Of a stretch of DNA of 30,190 nt, positions 1 through 6,959 are shown in pieces. Both the position numbers and the translations under genes were made by a program. The stretch spans positions 1-30,190 of the forward strand of contig JAZUAN010000057.1 in assembly GCA_045638005.1 (NCBI GenBank). The letters are read 5' to 3'. This stretch comes from URNF01 sp045638005. Its GTDB lineage: Bacteria > Bacillota > Clostridia > Oscillospirales > Acutalibacteraceae. Position 1 is the stretch's first letter; each line of letters begins with the position of its first letter. The notes under the pieces are model-generated. The model worked only from the letters and a program-made list of their open reading frames with translations. It did no database searches and had not been told where the DNA came from.

Positions 1-189
1 GCAGTATTACTGCACTCTTCGGCTTCGCCTCTCCAAAAAATTCTTAATTTGTCAGGTCGAAGAGTTTCTCTTCGACGACTTTTTCCGAAAGGCGAAGCGC
101 GATGTTTGCAGTAAGGCTGTCGCCTTACAAGAACGAGCGCAAGCAAGGCGGGAAAAGGCGGCAAGAGAAACTGTTCGAATCTTGTCACC
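1..189. other. Noncoding stretch with two inverted repeats, repeat-like
   Basis: I see no convincing gene here. There are two short perfect inverted repeats: GTCGAAGAG (56-64) with CTCTTCGAC (68-76), and GTAAGGC (111-117) with GCCTTAC (122-128). The first is followed on the + strand by GACTTTTTCC, so it could act as a weak terminator, but the T run is interrupted. The block lies just downstream of the homoserine dehydrogenase stop. Its purine-rich, GGCG-rich composition differs from the neighbouring genes and looks like a dispersed intergenic repeat, which one window cannot confirm. Confidence 0.3.
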
Positions 190-1398
190 CTATGCCAAAC
201 GGATACGACCGATCACGGTCACACCGTGGAGAGTTTCAATTTTTTCATCCAGTTGCGCTTCCGGCATCTTGGGGGTGACAAACGCAAATTCGTTGTCGGT
301 AACGCCCTCTACCGTCTGCACCTCGCCGAATACCGCGTTCACAGCCGCCATATCGCCGCTTACGCGCACCAGCATCTGCACGGAGAGTTGTTTGCTGTCG
401 CCGACATAACCGTCAGTAGCAGCATCCCAGCAAAGATATTTTCTTGCTTTAATATGCTTTACTTCGTCGATGATATCCGCTACCACGGCAGAAGCGGTGG
501 GGAATTTACCCGCGCCCTTGCCGTAGAATACTACTTCGCCGACCGCGTCCCCTGTCACCATCACAGCGTTGAACACATCTTTTACACCGGATAAAAGATT
601 ATCATTCATCACAATACGCGGCGCAACCGAACAATATACCTTGCCGTCCTTCTTGGTCGCATGACCGATAAGCTTGATCACGCCGCCCATAGCAGCAGCA
701 TACTGTACGTCGGTGAGAGACACGTTGCGGATGCCCTCGGTCACAACGCTGTCGGGGTACACATGCTTCCCGAAAGCGAGAGACGCCAAAATGCAAATCT
801 TACGACAAGCATCCAGTCCGTCAATATCGGCGGAGGGGTCACGCTCGGCATAGCCAAGGTCCTGCGCGAGTTTCAGCGCATCTGCAAACTGCATGCCGTC
901 GTCGATCATCTTGGTAAGCATGAAGTTGGTGGTACCGTTTAAGATACCCGCAATCTCCAACACGTTGTTGGCGGAAAGGCACTGGTCAAGCGGTCTTAAA
1001 ATCGGAATGCCGCCGCCGACGCTCGCTTCGAACAGGAAGTTGAGATTGTTTTCTTTTGCAATAGAAAGCAGCTCATCACCCTTTTGCGCCACCAATTCTT
1101 TATTGGAGGTAACAACGCTCTTGCCCGCTAAAAGGCAGGTCTTTACAAATTCATACGCAGGATGCAGACCGCCCATGGTTTCCACCACGATGCCGATCTC
1201 GGGATCCTCCGCAATGTCTTCAAAGCGTTTGGTGAACAGTTCAGCATACGGCGCGTCAGGGAAGTCTCTGAGATCCAAAATGCGTTTGATCTCGATCTCC
1301 TCGCCCGCCTTATCTGCGATGTGGGCAGCGTTATTGCGCAGCAACTCGGCAACGCCCGTGCCGACCACGCCGTGTCCCATAATGGCAATTTTCATCAT
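190..1398 (-). CDS. hom: Homoserine dehydrogenase
   Basis: This enzyme reduces aspartate-semialdehyde to homoserine with NAD(P)H, the branch step towards threonine and methionine, in the cytosol. The 402-residue protein has an N-terminal Rossmann motif (MGHGVVGTG, residues 7-15) and the TSNKELVA segment with Lys100. The family signature region follows: GGGIPILRPL at 128-137, GILNGTTNFM at 151-160, then DPSADIDG...CRK ending in the probable catalytic Lys200. The last 65 or so residues sit where other family members carry an ACT domain, but the similarity there is weak. The start ATG ATG (1398/1395) is preceded by GAAAGGA about 9 bases upstream. A promoter lies at 1453-1481. The gene is monocistronic here; the expected partners thrC, thrB and aspartokinase are not in the window. 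Confidence 0.95.
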   Translation of the reverse strand: MMKIAIMGHGVVGTGVAELLRNNAAHIADKAGEEIEIKRILDLRDFPDAPYAELFTKRFEDIAEDPEIGIVVETMGGLHPAYEFVKTCLLAGKSVVTSNKELVAQKGDELLSIAKENNLNFLFEASVGGGIPILRPLDQCLSANNVLEIAGILNGTTNFMLTKMIDDGMQFADALKLAQDLGYAERDPSADIDGLDACRKICILASLAFGKHVYPDSVVTEGIRNVSLTDVQYAAAMGGVIKLIGHATKKDGKVYCSVAPRIVMNDNLLSGVKDVFNAVMVTGDAVGEVVFYGKGAGKFPTASAVVADIIDEVKHIKARKYLCWDAATDGYVGDSKQLSVQMLVRVSGDMAAVNAVFGEVQTVEGVTDNEFAFVTPKMPEAQLDEKIETLHGVTVIGRIRLA

Positions 1399-1452
1399 CG
1401 TATGTATTCCTTTCTACGATGGATTTCGATCCGTTTTTGATTATAGATAGAA

Positions 1453-1481
1453 AATATAGCATATTTCTTGCGGTTTTGCAA
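1453..1481 (-). promoter_or_regulatory. Promoter of hom
   Basis: On the minus strand a TTGCAA -35 box (1476-1481) is separated by 17 bp from a TATATT -10 box (1453-1458). The expected start is about 45 bases upstream of the hom start codon. Box quality is good but not perfect. Confidence 0.6.
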
Positions 1482-1561
1482 GTAGTTTTGATACAGAAAC
1501 ATCAGTTTTTTACCTGCTTTTTACATAAAATGGGCACACTACCGTTAAAGAGGTGAAAAAC

Positions 1562-2665
1562 ATGCAAAATTCGCTTTTCGGCGAACGCACCCGCCGCCGT
1601 TTATCTTTTTTGATCAATTTCGTGTTTTGGGTGCTTTGGGTTGTACTGCTTTTAGCGCTCGGGCGGGTACTCACCCGCGTGCTTTTACCATTTGTCAGCG
1701 CATTTATACTCGCCTCCCTATTGCAACGCCCTGTCGGATTTTTACAAAAGCGGTTTTCATTCACCCAAGGCTTTGCCGCCACCGTCGTTTGCATTTTAAC
1801 GCTCGGGGTCATCGGCGGTATAGCAGCGGTAGCCTGCTGGCAGGGCGGGATGTTTTTACTGCGTCTGTTACAGCAGGAGCAGACACTCGCCACCCTGCAA
1901 TCTCTGGGCGGCAGCATAAAGCAGATGCTGACCGTCATCACCGAGCGGCTGTCCGTATTCCTGCCGCCGGAGTTGTCCGACACGGCGCTGGAAACGGTAA
2001 ATTCGCTGGAACAAACGGTTTTGGAGTACGGTGCGGGATGGCTCGCTTCCCTTTCGGGCACGCTGCTGCGCTTTGCCACCGGCTCTCTGCCGCAATTTTT
2101 GCTCGCAACAGTGTTTTTCGTTTTGGCATTGGTCTTTTTTACCCGAGATTGGGATAACGTGACCGCGTTTTTAACCCGCCAAATCCCCTCTCCGCAGCGT
2201 CCGCTCATCAGCGCTGCCATCAAAGCACTCAAAGAGACCTCTCTTTCGGTGGGGAAAGCCTATCTGCTGTTAGGGTTGGTCACCTTTGCGGAAATGACGG
2301 TAGGGTTTTTGCTGCTGAAACTACCCCTGCCGATTTTGCTCGCCTTTATCACCGCCATCGTAGATGCACTGCCCATTTTAGGTGTAGGCACCGTTTTATT
2401 GCCGCTCGCACTTTTTCGTTTTCTCTCAGGGGATATCACAGGCGGTATCGTCACCTTGGTTTTGTATGCTGTTGCCACCGCCACCCGTAATCTTTTGCAA
2501 CCGCGTTTTATCAGCCGCGAAACGGGATTGCCGCCGCTTATTACTCTGCTTGCCATGTATGCCGGTTGGCGACTCGCGGGCTTTGTCGGTCTGCTGACCG
2601 CCCCCATCTTCGCGATGGTGATATTGCGCTTACAGCGGGAAGGACATTTACACATTTTCCGCTGA
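1562..2665 (+). CDS. AI-2E/YtvI-family membrane permease
   Basis: A 367-residue polytopic membrane protein of the AI-2E transporter (UPF0118) superfamily. It most resembles the sporulation integral membrane protein YtvI of Bacillales and Clostridia; the role in sporulation is inferred from that resemblance. It opens with a basic stretch (ERTRRRLSF), then paired hydrophobic helices, a central less hydrophobic amphipathic stretch (about residues 105-175), and four to five C-terminal helices. The family-typical motif is LPILLAFITAIVDALPILGVG. A GTG at 1553 is in frame, but it falls inside the ribosome binding site AAAGAGGTG, so the ATG at 1562 (6-base spacing) is the likely start. It is divergent from hom and alone on its strand. 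Confidence 0.85.
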   Translation: MQNSLFGERTRRRLSFLINFVFWVLWVVLLLALGRVLTRVLLPFVSAFILASLLQRPVGFLQKRFSFTQGFAATVVCILTLGVIGGIAAVACWQGGMFLLRLLQQEQTLATLQSLGGSIKQMLTVITERLSVFLPPELSDTALETVNSLEQTVLEYGAGWLASLSGTLLRFATGSLPQFLLATVFFVLALVFFTRDWDNVTAFLTRQIPSPQRPLISAAIKALKETSLSVGKAYLLLGLVTFAEMTVGFLLLKLPLPILLAFITAIVDALPILGVGTVLLPLALFRFLSGDITGGIVTLVLYAVATATRNLLQPRFISRETGLPPLITLLAMYAGWRLAGFVGLLTAPIFAMVILRLQREGHLHIFR

Positions 2666-2683
2666 AATTTAAAGTGAAGCACT

Positions 2684-2717
2684 AAAAAACGCCTCCTCTC
2701 ACGAGCAGGCGTTTGTA
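2684..2717 (-). terminator. Terminator of the sugar ABC operon
   Basis: Arms AAACGCCT (2687-2694) and AGGCGTTT (2707-2714) form a hairpin. On the minus strand this is followed by a T-rich run, directly after the permease stop at 2724. It also lies just past the + strand YtvI-like gene ending at 2665, so it may serve both convergent transcripts. Confidence 0.75.
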
Positions 2718-2723
2718 TTCTGT

Positions 2724-3584
2724 TTAGCCCTTTACAGCACCCGCCATTACACCTTTTACGATGTGCTTTTGAGAGGTGATATAAAAAATGATCACCGGCA
2801 GGATCGCCAACACCAACAGTGCCATATTGACGCCGGTATCCACCGTGCCGTAGCTATCTTTTACCGCCGTTTGAATGGCAATGGGAATGGTGACATAACC
2901 CTTGGTTTTATCCAATACAAGATACGGCAACAGATAGTCGTTCCACACCCACATGGTCTCTAAAATCGCCACCGAAACATAGGTCGGCTGCATCACCGGC
3001 AGGACCACTCTGAAAAAGATCTGCGGCGGGGTACAGCCATCTATCGTGGCGGCTTCCTCGATTTCGATCGGGATAGAGCGCACGAAGCCGCTGAACATAA
3101 ATACCGCAAGTCCCGCACCAAAACCGAGATAGACGATTGGGATGGTGTAGGGACTGTTAAGTCCAAACGCGTTTGCTACCATTGAAAGGGTAAACATCAC
3201 CATCTGAAACGGCACCGCCATGGAGAACACACAAAGGTAGTAAAACAGACGGCAGAATTTTGAGTCCACGCGGCTGATATACCATGCGCACATGGAGGTG
3301 CAGATGAGAATAAGCAATACCGAAAGTAGCGTTACCACTAAACTGTAAAACGCCGCTAAAATAATATTGATCTCCTCTATGCCGGTCGCAAAATTGGAAA
3401 ATCCCGCTACCGTATCCCCGCTCGGTAAGGCGAAGAAATTTTCTACAATACCGCTTTTGGTTTTAAACGCGTTGTAAAACACGGTGATGAGTGGAATTGC
3501 ATACACAAAACAAAGCACTGCAAAAAAGACCGACAGCAAAACGTGGGAACGCTTATACGGTTCCCTCTGCAAAGTGCGGCTCAT
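2724..3584 (-). CDS. Carbohydrate ABC transporter permease, MalG/AraQ type
   Basis: A 286-residue inner-membrane subunit of a CUT1-type sugar importer, forming the membrane channel with the permease encoded just upstream. It starts with one hydrophobic helix (VLLSVFFAVLCFVYAIPLI), then four or five more. The EAA loop that docks the ATPase is present as EEAATIDGCTPPQIFFRVVLP. The start ATG at 3584 has an AAAAGGAGG site 7 bases upstream and overlaps the stop of the preceding permease by 4 bases (ATGA), so the two are translationally coupled. It is the last gene of the operon, followed by a terminator. The substrate cannot be told from sequence alone. Confidence 0.92.
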   Translation of the reverse strand: MSRTLQREPYKRSHVLLSVFFAVLCFVYAIPLITVFYNAFKTKSGIVENFFALPSGDTVAGFSNFATGIEEINIILAAFYSLVVTLLSVLLILICTSMCAWYISRVDSKFCRLFYYLCVFSMAVPFQMVMFTLSMVANAFGLNSPYTIPIVYLGFGAGLAVFMFSGFVRSIPIEIEEAATIDGCTPPQIFFRVVLPVMQPTYVSVAILETMWVWNDYLLPYLVLDKTKGYVTIPIAIQTAVKDSYGTVDTGVNMALLVLAILPVIIFYITSQKHIVKGVMAGAVKG

Positions 3585-4462
3585 TGCTGCACCTCCTTTT
3601 TGCGGGTTGCGGACAGCTGCACGAGCGATATCGCCGCAACAATGATAAAAAAGACCACCGCCATCGCCTGCGCCGTACCGTGGGAGCGCGCGCTGCTGCC
3701 GTAGGTATCACTGATACAAAGCGCCAGCATCTGCGTCATCTTATGGGTGACACCATCCTCCCCCGTTACTGCGGGCAGACCCGCCGTGAGCGCAAGGTTT
3801 TGGTCGTATAATTTAAAGGAATTGGTGATGGACAAAAACAGGCAGATGGTAATAGAGGGCATCACCATCGGAATAGTGACCTGCCGCAAGGTCTGCCAAC
3901 CGGTCGCACCATCTATCTTTGCCGCTTCTATAAGACTGTCCGGCACCGCTTGCAGACCCGCAATATAAATGATCATCATATATCCGATCTGCTGCCAGCA
4001 TAAAACGGCAAGCAATCCAATGAAACCAAAGGTGCTGCTGTAACTTAAATCCTTGCCGAACAGCGGGATGAGTACACCGTAGTTCAATACCATTTTCCAT
4101 ACATATCCCAGTACGATGCCACCGATAAGGTTAGGCATAAAAAACACGGTGCGGTAAAGGTTGCGCCCCGGTATACGGCGGGTGAGCGCATAGGCGATAA
4201 AAAACGCCGCCACGTTGATGATTATTACCGACAGCACCGAAAACGCTACTGTAAACCAAAGCGATTGCCAGAAATTATACTGACCCGAAAACAACACTCG
4301 CTCAAAATTATCGAAGCCCACAAACTCAAACTTTTCCAGTGTATGAAACTCACAAAAAGAAAAGAAAAGTCCGTAGAGAAAAGGCACGATAAAGCTGAGG
4401 ATAAACGCCGCCAGCGTGGGCAACAAGAATAAAGGAGACCATTTCCTCAGTGACTTATACAA
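3581..4462 (-). CDS. Carbohydrate ABC transporter permease, MalF/UgpA type
   Basis: A 293-residue polytopic membrane protein, the first permease of the sugar importer. It has an N-terminal helix (LFLLPTLAAFILSFIVPFLYG) and the CUT1 EAA motif EAAKIDGATGWQTLRQVTIP towards the C-terminus. The only sensible start is a TTG at 4462, with GGGGGAGG about 10 bases upstream; the next in-frame codon upstream region contains a TGA. The rare start codon may lower its translation relative to the binding protein gene, which lies 45 bases upstream. No ATPase gene accompanies the operon, so a shared MsmX/MalK-type ATPase elsewhere in the genome is inferred, as is common in Firmicutes. Confidence 0.92.
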   Translation of the reverse strand: MYKSLRKWSPLFLLPTLAAFILSFIVPFLYGLFFSFCEFHTLEKFEFVGFDNFERVLFSGQYNFWQSLWFTVAFSVLSVIIINVAAFFIAYALTRRIPGRNLYRTVFFMPNLIGGIVLGYVWKMVLNYGVLIPLFGKDLSYSSTFGFIGLLAVLCWQQIGYMMIIYIAGLQAVPDSLIEAAKIDGATGWQTLRQVTIPMVMPSITICLFLSITNSFKLYDQNLALTAGLPAVTGEDGVTHKMTQMLALCISDTYGSSARSHGTAQAMAVVFFIIVAAISLVQLSATRKKEVQQ

Positions 4463-4507
4463 TTTTTCTCATCCTCCCCCGCCGCCATCAGCGCGCATTT
4501 TCTCGTT

Positions 4508-5809
4508 TTAGCGGTTTTTATCATACTCGGTCTTCCAACCGTTGACAAAAGCGGTTTTGACCTTTTCCCACTCTGCATCCGTCTGTCCGTTTTGCGCATA
4601 ACTGAGCAACGCTGCGCCCACGCCGTCCTTCCAGTCCTCTGACGGAATGGTCGCAAAATTCCAGGTCACCGGCTTTTTGCCTGCGGCTGCATATTCATTC
4701 ACCGCCTGCACCAGCGGATTGGTAGACTCTTTCGCAGCCTTAAAAGGCACCGAAAATCCCATTTCTTCCGCAAGCGCCGTAGTGCCGGTATCACTGGTTA
4801 CCACCCATTCAAGGAAATCCAAGGTTGCCTTTATATCCTCTTCGTCCGCATCCTCATTGACGCACCAATAGTTTTCCGAACCGGTGCAAAGTGCCTGGTT
4901 TTCTTCACCCTCTACACCGATATAGATAGGCAGCATGCCCACCTCTTCCGGCTTAATGCCATTTTTGGTGATATCGGTCAGCGCCCAGGTGCCATTCTGA
5001 TAGAAAACAGCATCGCCGTTTGCAAATTCGCTTGCCGCGTCATCGCCCGTCTTTGCACCGACATCCGCAGGCGCGCAGGTAGCGTTGTTAATATACAGAT
5101 CCCATACTTTACGATAGTTATCGAGATAGGTGCCGTCCATCGTTTCGGCAGAGGTGATACCTTTATCCGCATACTCATAATAGATAGGCACGTTGGCAAG
5201 GTGGGTCTTAAACCGCCAGTCGGACGAATCGGTCATGCCCGCAGAGGTGAATGCACCTTTGACACCGATATCCGCCTTATGCGCCTGAATTTCGGTGGCA
5301 ACCGTTTGCAGACGGTCAAAGCTGTTGATATCCTCCACTTTTTTCACACTGGAAAAATCGGCTGCAAAATATTTGTCTAATAAGGTTTTATTGTAAATGA
5401 TACCGTAAGTCTCTATGACATACGCAATACCCAACACCTCGTCGCCGTCCTTGAGGGCGAAGTCGTCCGAGGTAAGCTGTGCATACACCGCACTGTCCTT
5501 GAGGTCATAGCAATAGTCCTCCCAGTGGGACAGTCCGACGGGGCCGTTTACCTGAAAGAGGGTGGGCGGGTTTTCCTTGACGATCTCGGCGGAGAGGGTG
5601 TCCTCATAGGTGCCGGATGCCGCCGTCACCACCGTCACCGGTACGCCGGTCTCATCGGTGTAGGTTTTGGCAAGCGCCTCCCAGGCATCCTTTTGCTCGG
5701 GTTTGAAATTAAGATAATAAACAGACGCGCCGTCCTCTTTGCTGCCGCAACCGACAAGCATACCGACAAACAACAACATAACCAATAAAAAACTGATAGA
5801 TTTTTTCAT
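4508..5809 (-). CDS. Sugar ABC transporter substrate-binding lipoprotein
   Basis: The extracellular binding protein of the CUT1-type importer, 433 residues (SBP family 1). A lipoprotein signal is clear: MKKS, a hydrophobic core, then the lipobox LVGC, so Cys21 should be lipidated and the protein anchored outside the membrane. The mature protein has the usual two-lobed features, including NPPTLFQVNG, YGIIYNKTLLDKY and FANGDAVFYQNGTWAL. The frame stays open further upstream, but the ATG at 5809 is preceded by AAAGGAGCG at good distance and begins the signal peptide, so it is the start. The neighbours (aldose epimerase, decayed DUF4091 and EEP genes) fit sugar use. The ligand is unknown. Confidence 0.93.
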   Translation of the reverse strand: MKKSISFLLVMLLFVGMLVGCGSKEDGASVYYLNFKPEQKDAWEALAKTYTDETGVPVTVVTAASGTYEDTLSAEIVKENPPTLFQVNGPVGLSHWEDYCYDLKDSAVYAQLTSDDFALKDGDEVLGIAYVIETYGIIYNKTLLDKYFAADFSSVKKVEDINSFDRLQTVATEIQAHKADIGVKGAFTSAGMTDSSDWRFKTHLANVPIYYEYADKGITSAETMDGTYLDNYRKVWDLYINNATCAPADVGAKTGDDAASEFANGDAVFYQNGTWALTDITKNGIKPEEVGMLPIYIGVEGEENQALCTGSENYWCVNEDADEEDIKATLDFLEWVVTSDTGTTALAEEMGFSVPFKAAKESTNPLVQAVNEYAAAGKKPVTWNFATIPSEDWKDGVGAALLSYAQNGQTDAEWEKVKTAFVNGWKTEYDKNR

Positions 5810-5857
5810 ATCAAAACGCTCCTTTCTTTTGGCTATTTTGCCCTGCAAGAAGCGTTC

Positions 5858-5871
5858 TATACAACGGTATA
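5858..5871. promoter_or_regulatory. Possible operator, TATAC-N4-GTATA
   Basis: A short inverted repeat, TATAC AACG GTATA, lies about 50 bases upstream of the binding-protein start. Its size and position would suit a GntR- or LacI-like regulator of the sugar operon. No regulator gene is nearby, so this is only a suggestion. Confidence 0.25.
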
Positions 5872-5876
5872 CAAAC

Positions 5877-5913
5877 AAAAAAATGTTGCTTTTTGAAATT
5901 TCAAAAAGCAACA
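5877..5913 (-). terminator. Perfect 30-bp palindrome, probable terminator of the aldose epimerase unit
   Basis: The arms TGTTGCTTTTTGAAA (5884-5898) and TTTCAAAAAGCAACA (5899-5913) are perfectly complementary, with no spacer. Read on the minus strand the hairpin is followed by a run of seven T (5877-5883 complement), as expected for a Rho-independent terminator between the epimerase/EEP remnant and the sugar operon. The stem is unusually AT-rich, so a protein-binding operator role is an alternative. Confidence 0.55.
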
Positions 5914-5926
5914 CTTTTTATTGAAA

Positions 5927-6016
5927 TTATATCTCAACCTCAACGGCTACGGGATAGTGGCAAACGGTTTTTTCGCCATCATATACACAGCGCAGGTTAA
6001 AGGTGACAATTTTCAT
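5927..6016 (-). pseudogene. Remnant of an endonuclease/exonuclease/phosphatase (EEP) gene with internal deletion
   Basis: A 29-codon frame starts 13 bases after the aldose epimerase stop and has its own AAAAGGGTG site. It begins MKIVTFNLRCVYDG, the characteristic first strand of EEP-superfamily hydrolases (MKIVTFNLRC...), and ends HYPVAVEVEI, which matches the end of the same family where S-D-H-Y-P-V is conserved. The roughly 230 residues that normally lie between are absent, so an internal deletion seems to have joined the two ends in frame. The conserved Asp before His reads Cys. Catalysis is not possible in this form. A genuine small protein cannot be excluded, but matching both ends by chance is unlikely. 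Confidence 0.6.
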
Positions 6017-6029
6017 ATTGACACCCTTT

Positions 6030-6878
6030 TCACAAACGAATGGTATGGGTCACCGTGTAGCTCTCGCCCGCAGGCAAGCGGCGCATACCCTCTTTTTTAG
6101 CGAGATCCTGCTCCTCATCCACATAGCTCGGAATACCGCCCCACGGCTCTAAGCAGATGTAGCGGGACATGTATTTATGCCATATGAGGAAATAGTCTTT
6201 ATCGGGAAAATCAATGGTGATCTCTCTGCCGGTCGGGCGATGACGCAAGGTGGCGCTGCGGGATTTGAGATCTTTAAACACCAACGCATCCACATCAAAA
6301 TATTTCTCAAACAACGGGAACACGTTGCCGTCCTTCAAAAGGGTAGTCGCCTCATGCTCGAGAAGATTACCGTTCAAGGCATACGCACGCAACGTCTCCT
6401 TTTTGGGGAAGATAACATCGTATTCCTCAATACCCTCGGGGGTGGCATATGCCTCGTGCGAGCCGATGGCAAACAGCATGGTTCTTTCCTGCTCCCAGTT
6501 GTCCACGCGGAAGGTGATATCCAGCGCGGTGCCGTGCAAGCGGTAGGTCACGTGCAGATCAAAATCAAACGGATACTGCTCGCGGGTCTCTGCGCTCGAG
6601 GACAAAAGGAAGGTCGCGTAGCCGTATCCCGTCTCTTCCACCTGGAAAACGGAGGTGCGCACAAAGCCGTGCTTTTGCATGTGATAGGTTTTGCCTTCAA
6701 AGGTGTATTCGTCGGTTTTAAAGCCGCCGCAGATGGGGAACATGATAGGCGCAACACTGCTCCACACGGCGGCATCTCCGCTCCACATAACGTCTTTTCC
6801 GTCAAGTGTCATTTTGCGGATCTCCGCGCCCATTTCCGCGATCTGTACCTCGACGCGGTCGCTTTTCAAGGTTACCAT
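6030..6878 (-). CDS. Aldose 1-epimerase family protein (LacX-like)
   Basis: A 282-residue cytosolic enzyme of the galactose mutarotase-like superfamily. It is expected to interconvert alpha and beta anomers of a sugar or sugar phosphate. Family features include IMFPICGGF (residues 45-53), the KHGFVRT segment with His70, and the AIGSHEAY segment with the second conserved His141. The C-terminal active-site strand reads CLEPWGGIPSY, matching the conserved EPW..P of LacX-type members. The start ATG at 6878 has AAAGGAG 8 bases upstream. It is followed by the EEP remnant, with which it probably formed an operon. The substrate is not determinable here. Confidence 0.88.
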   Translation of the reverse strand: MVTLKSDRVEVQIAEMGAEIRKMTLDGKDVMWSGDAAVWSSVAPIMFPICGGFKTDEYTFEGKTYHMQKHGFVRTSVFQVEETGYGYATFLLSSSAETREQYPFDFDLHVTYRLHGTALDITFRVDNWEQERTMLFAIGSHEAYATPEGIEEYDVIFPKKETLRAYALNGNLLEHEATTLLKDGNVFPLFEKYFDVDALVFKDLKSRSATLRHRPTGREITIDFPDKDYFLIWHKYMSRYICLEPWGGIPSYVDEEQDLAKKEGMRRLPAGESYTVTHTIRL

Positions 6879-6902
6879 AACTGTTTCTCCTTTGTATTTT
6901 CA

Positions 6903-6930
6903 ATTTTAAACCGTCAAACGCGACGGTAAA
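6903..6930 (-). promoter_or_regulatory. Possible promoter with inverted repeat upstream of the aldose epimerase
   Basis: On the minus strand TTTACC (6925-6930) and TAAAAT (6903-6908) are 16 bp apart. The spacer is almost filled by an inverted repeat, ACCGTC (6910-6915) and GACGGT (6922-6927), which could be an operator or a small hairpin. Weak evidence. Confidence 0.35.
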
Positions 6931-6959
6931 TCCATCCTTTTTGGTCCGCTCACGCACCG

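Noticed and set aside
155..190. A tRNA 3' end suggested by GTTCGAATC at about 171
   Set aside because: The surrounding bases do not give a 5-bp T stem with a 7-base loop, and no acceptor, D or anticodon arm can be formed.
1553..1561. GTG at 1553 as start of the YtvI-like permease
   Set aside because: It is part of the AAAGAGGTG ribosome binding site of the ATG at 1562.
1510..2232. A 240-codon minus strand ORF opposite the YtvI-like permease
   Set aside because: It is Ser/Arg/Lys-rich, as expected from the complement of hydrophobic codons, and the + strand frame has a proper start and membrane helices.
6177..6929. A 250-codon + strand ORF across the aldose epimerase gene
   Set aside because: The opposite strand encodes a clear LacX-like enzyme with its own ribosome binding site; this frame has no family features.
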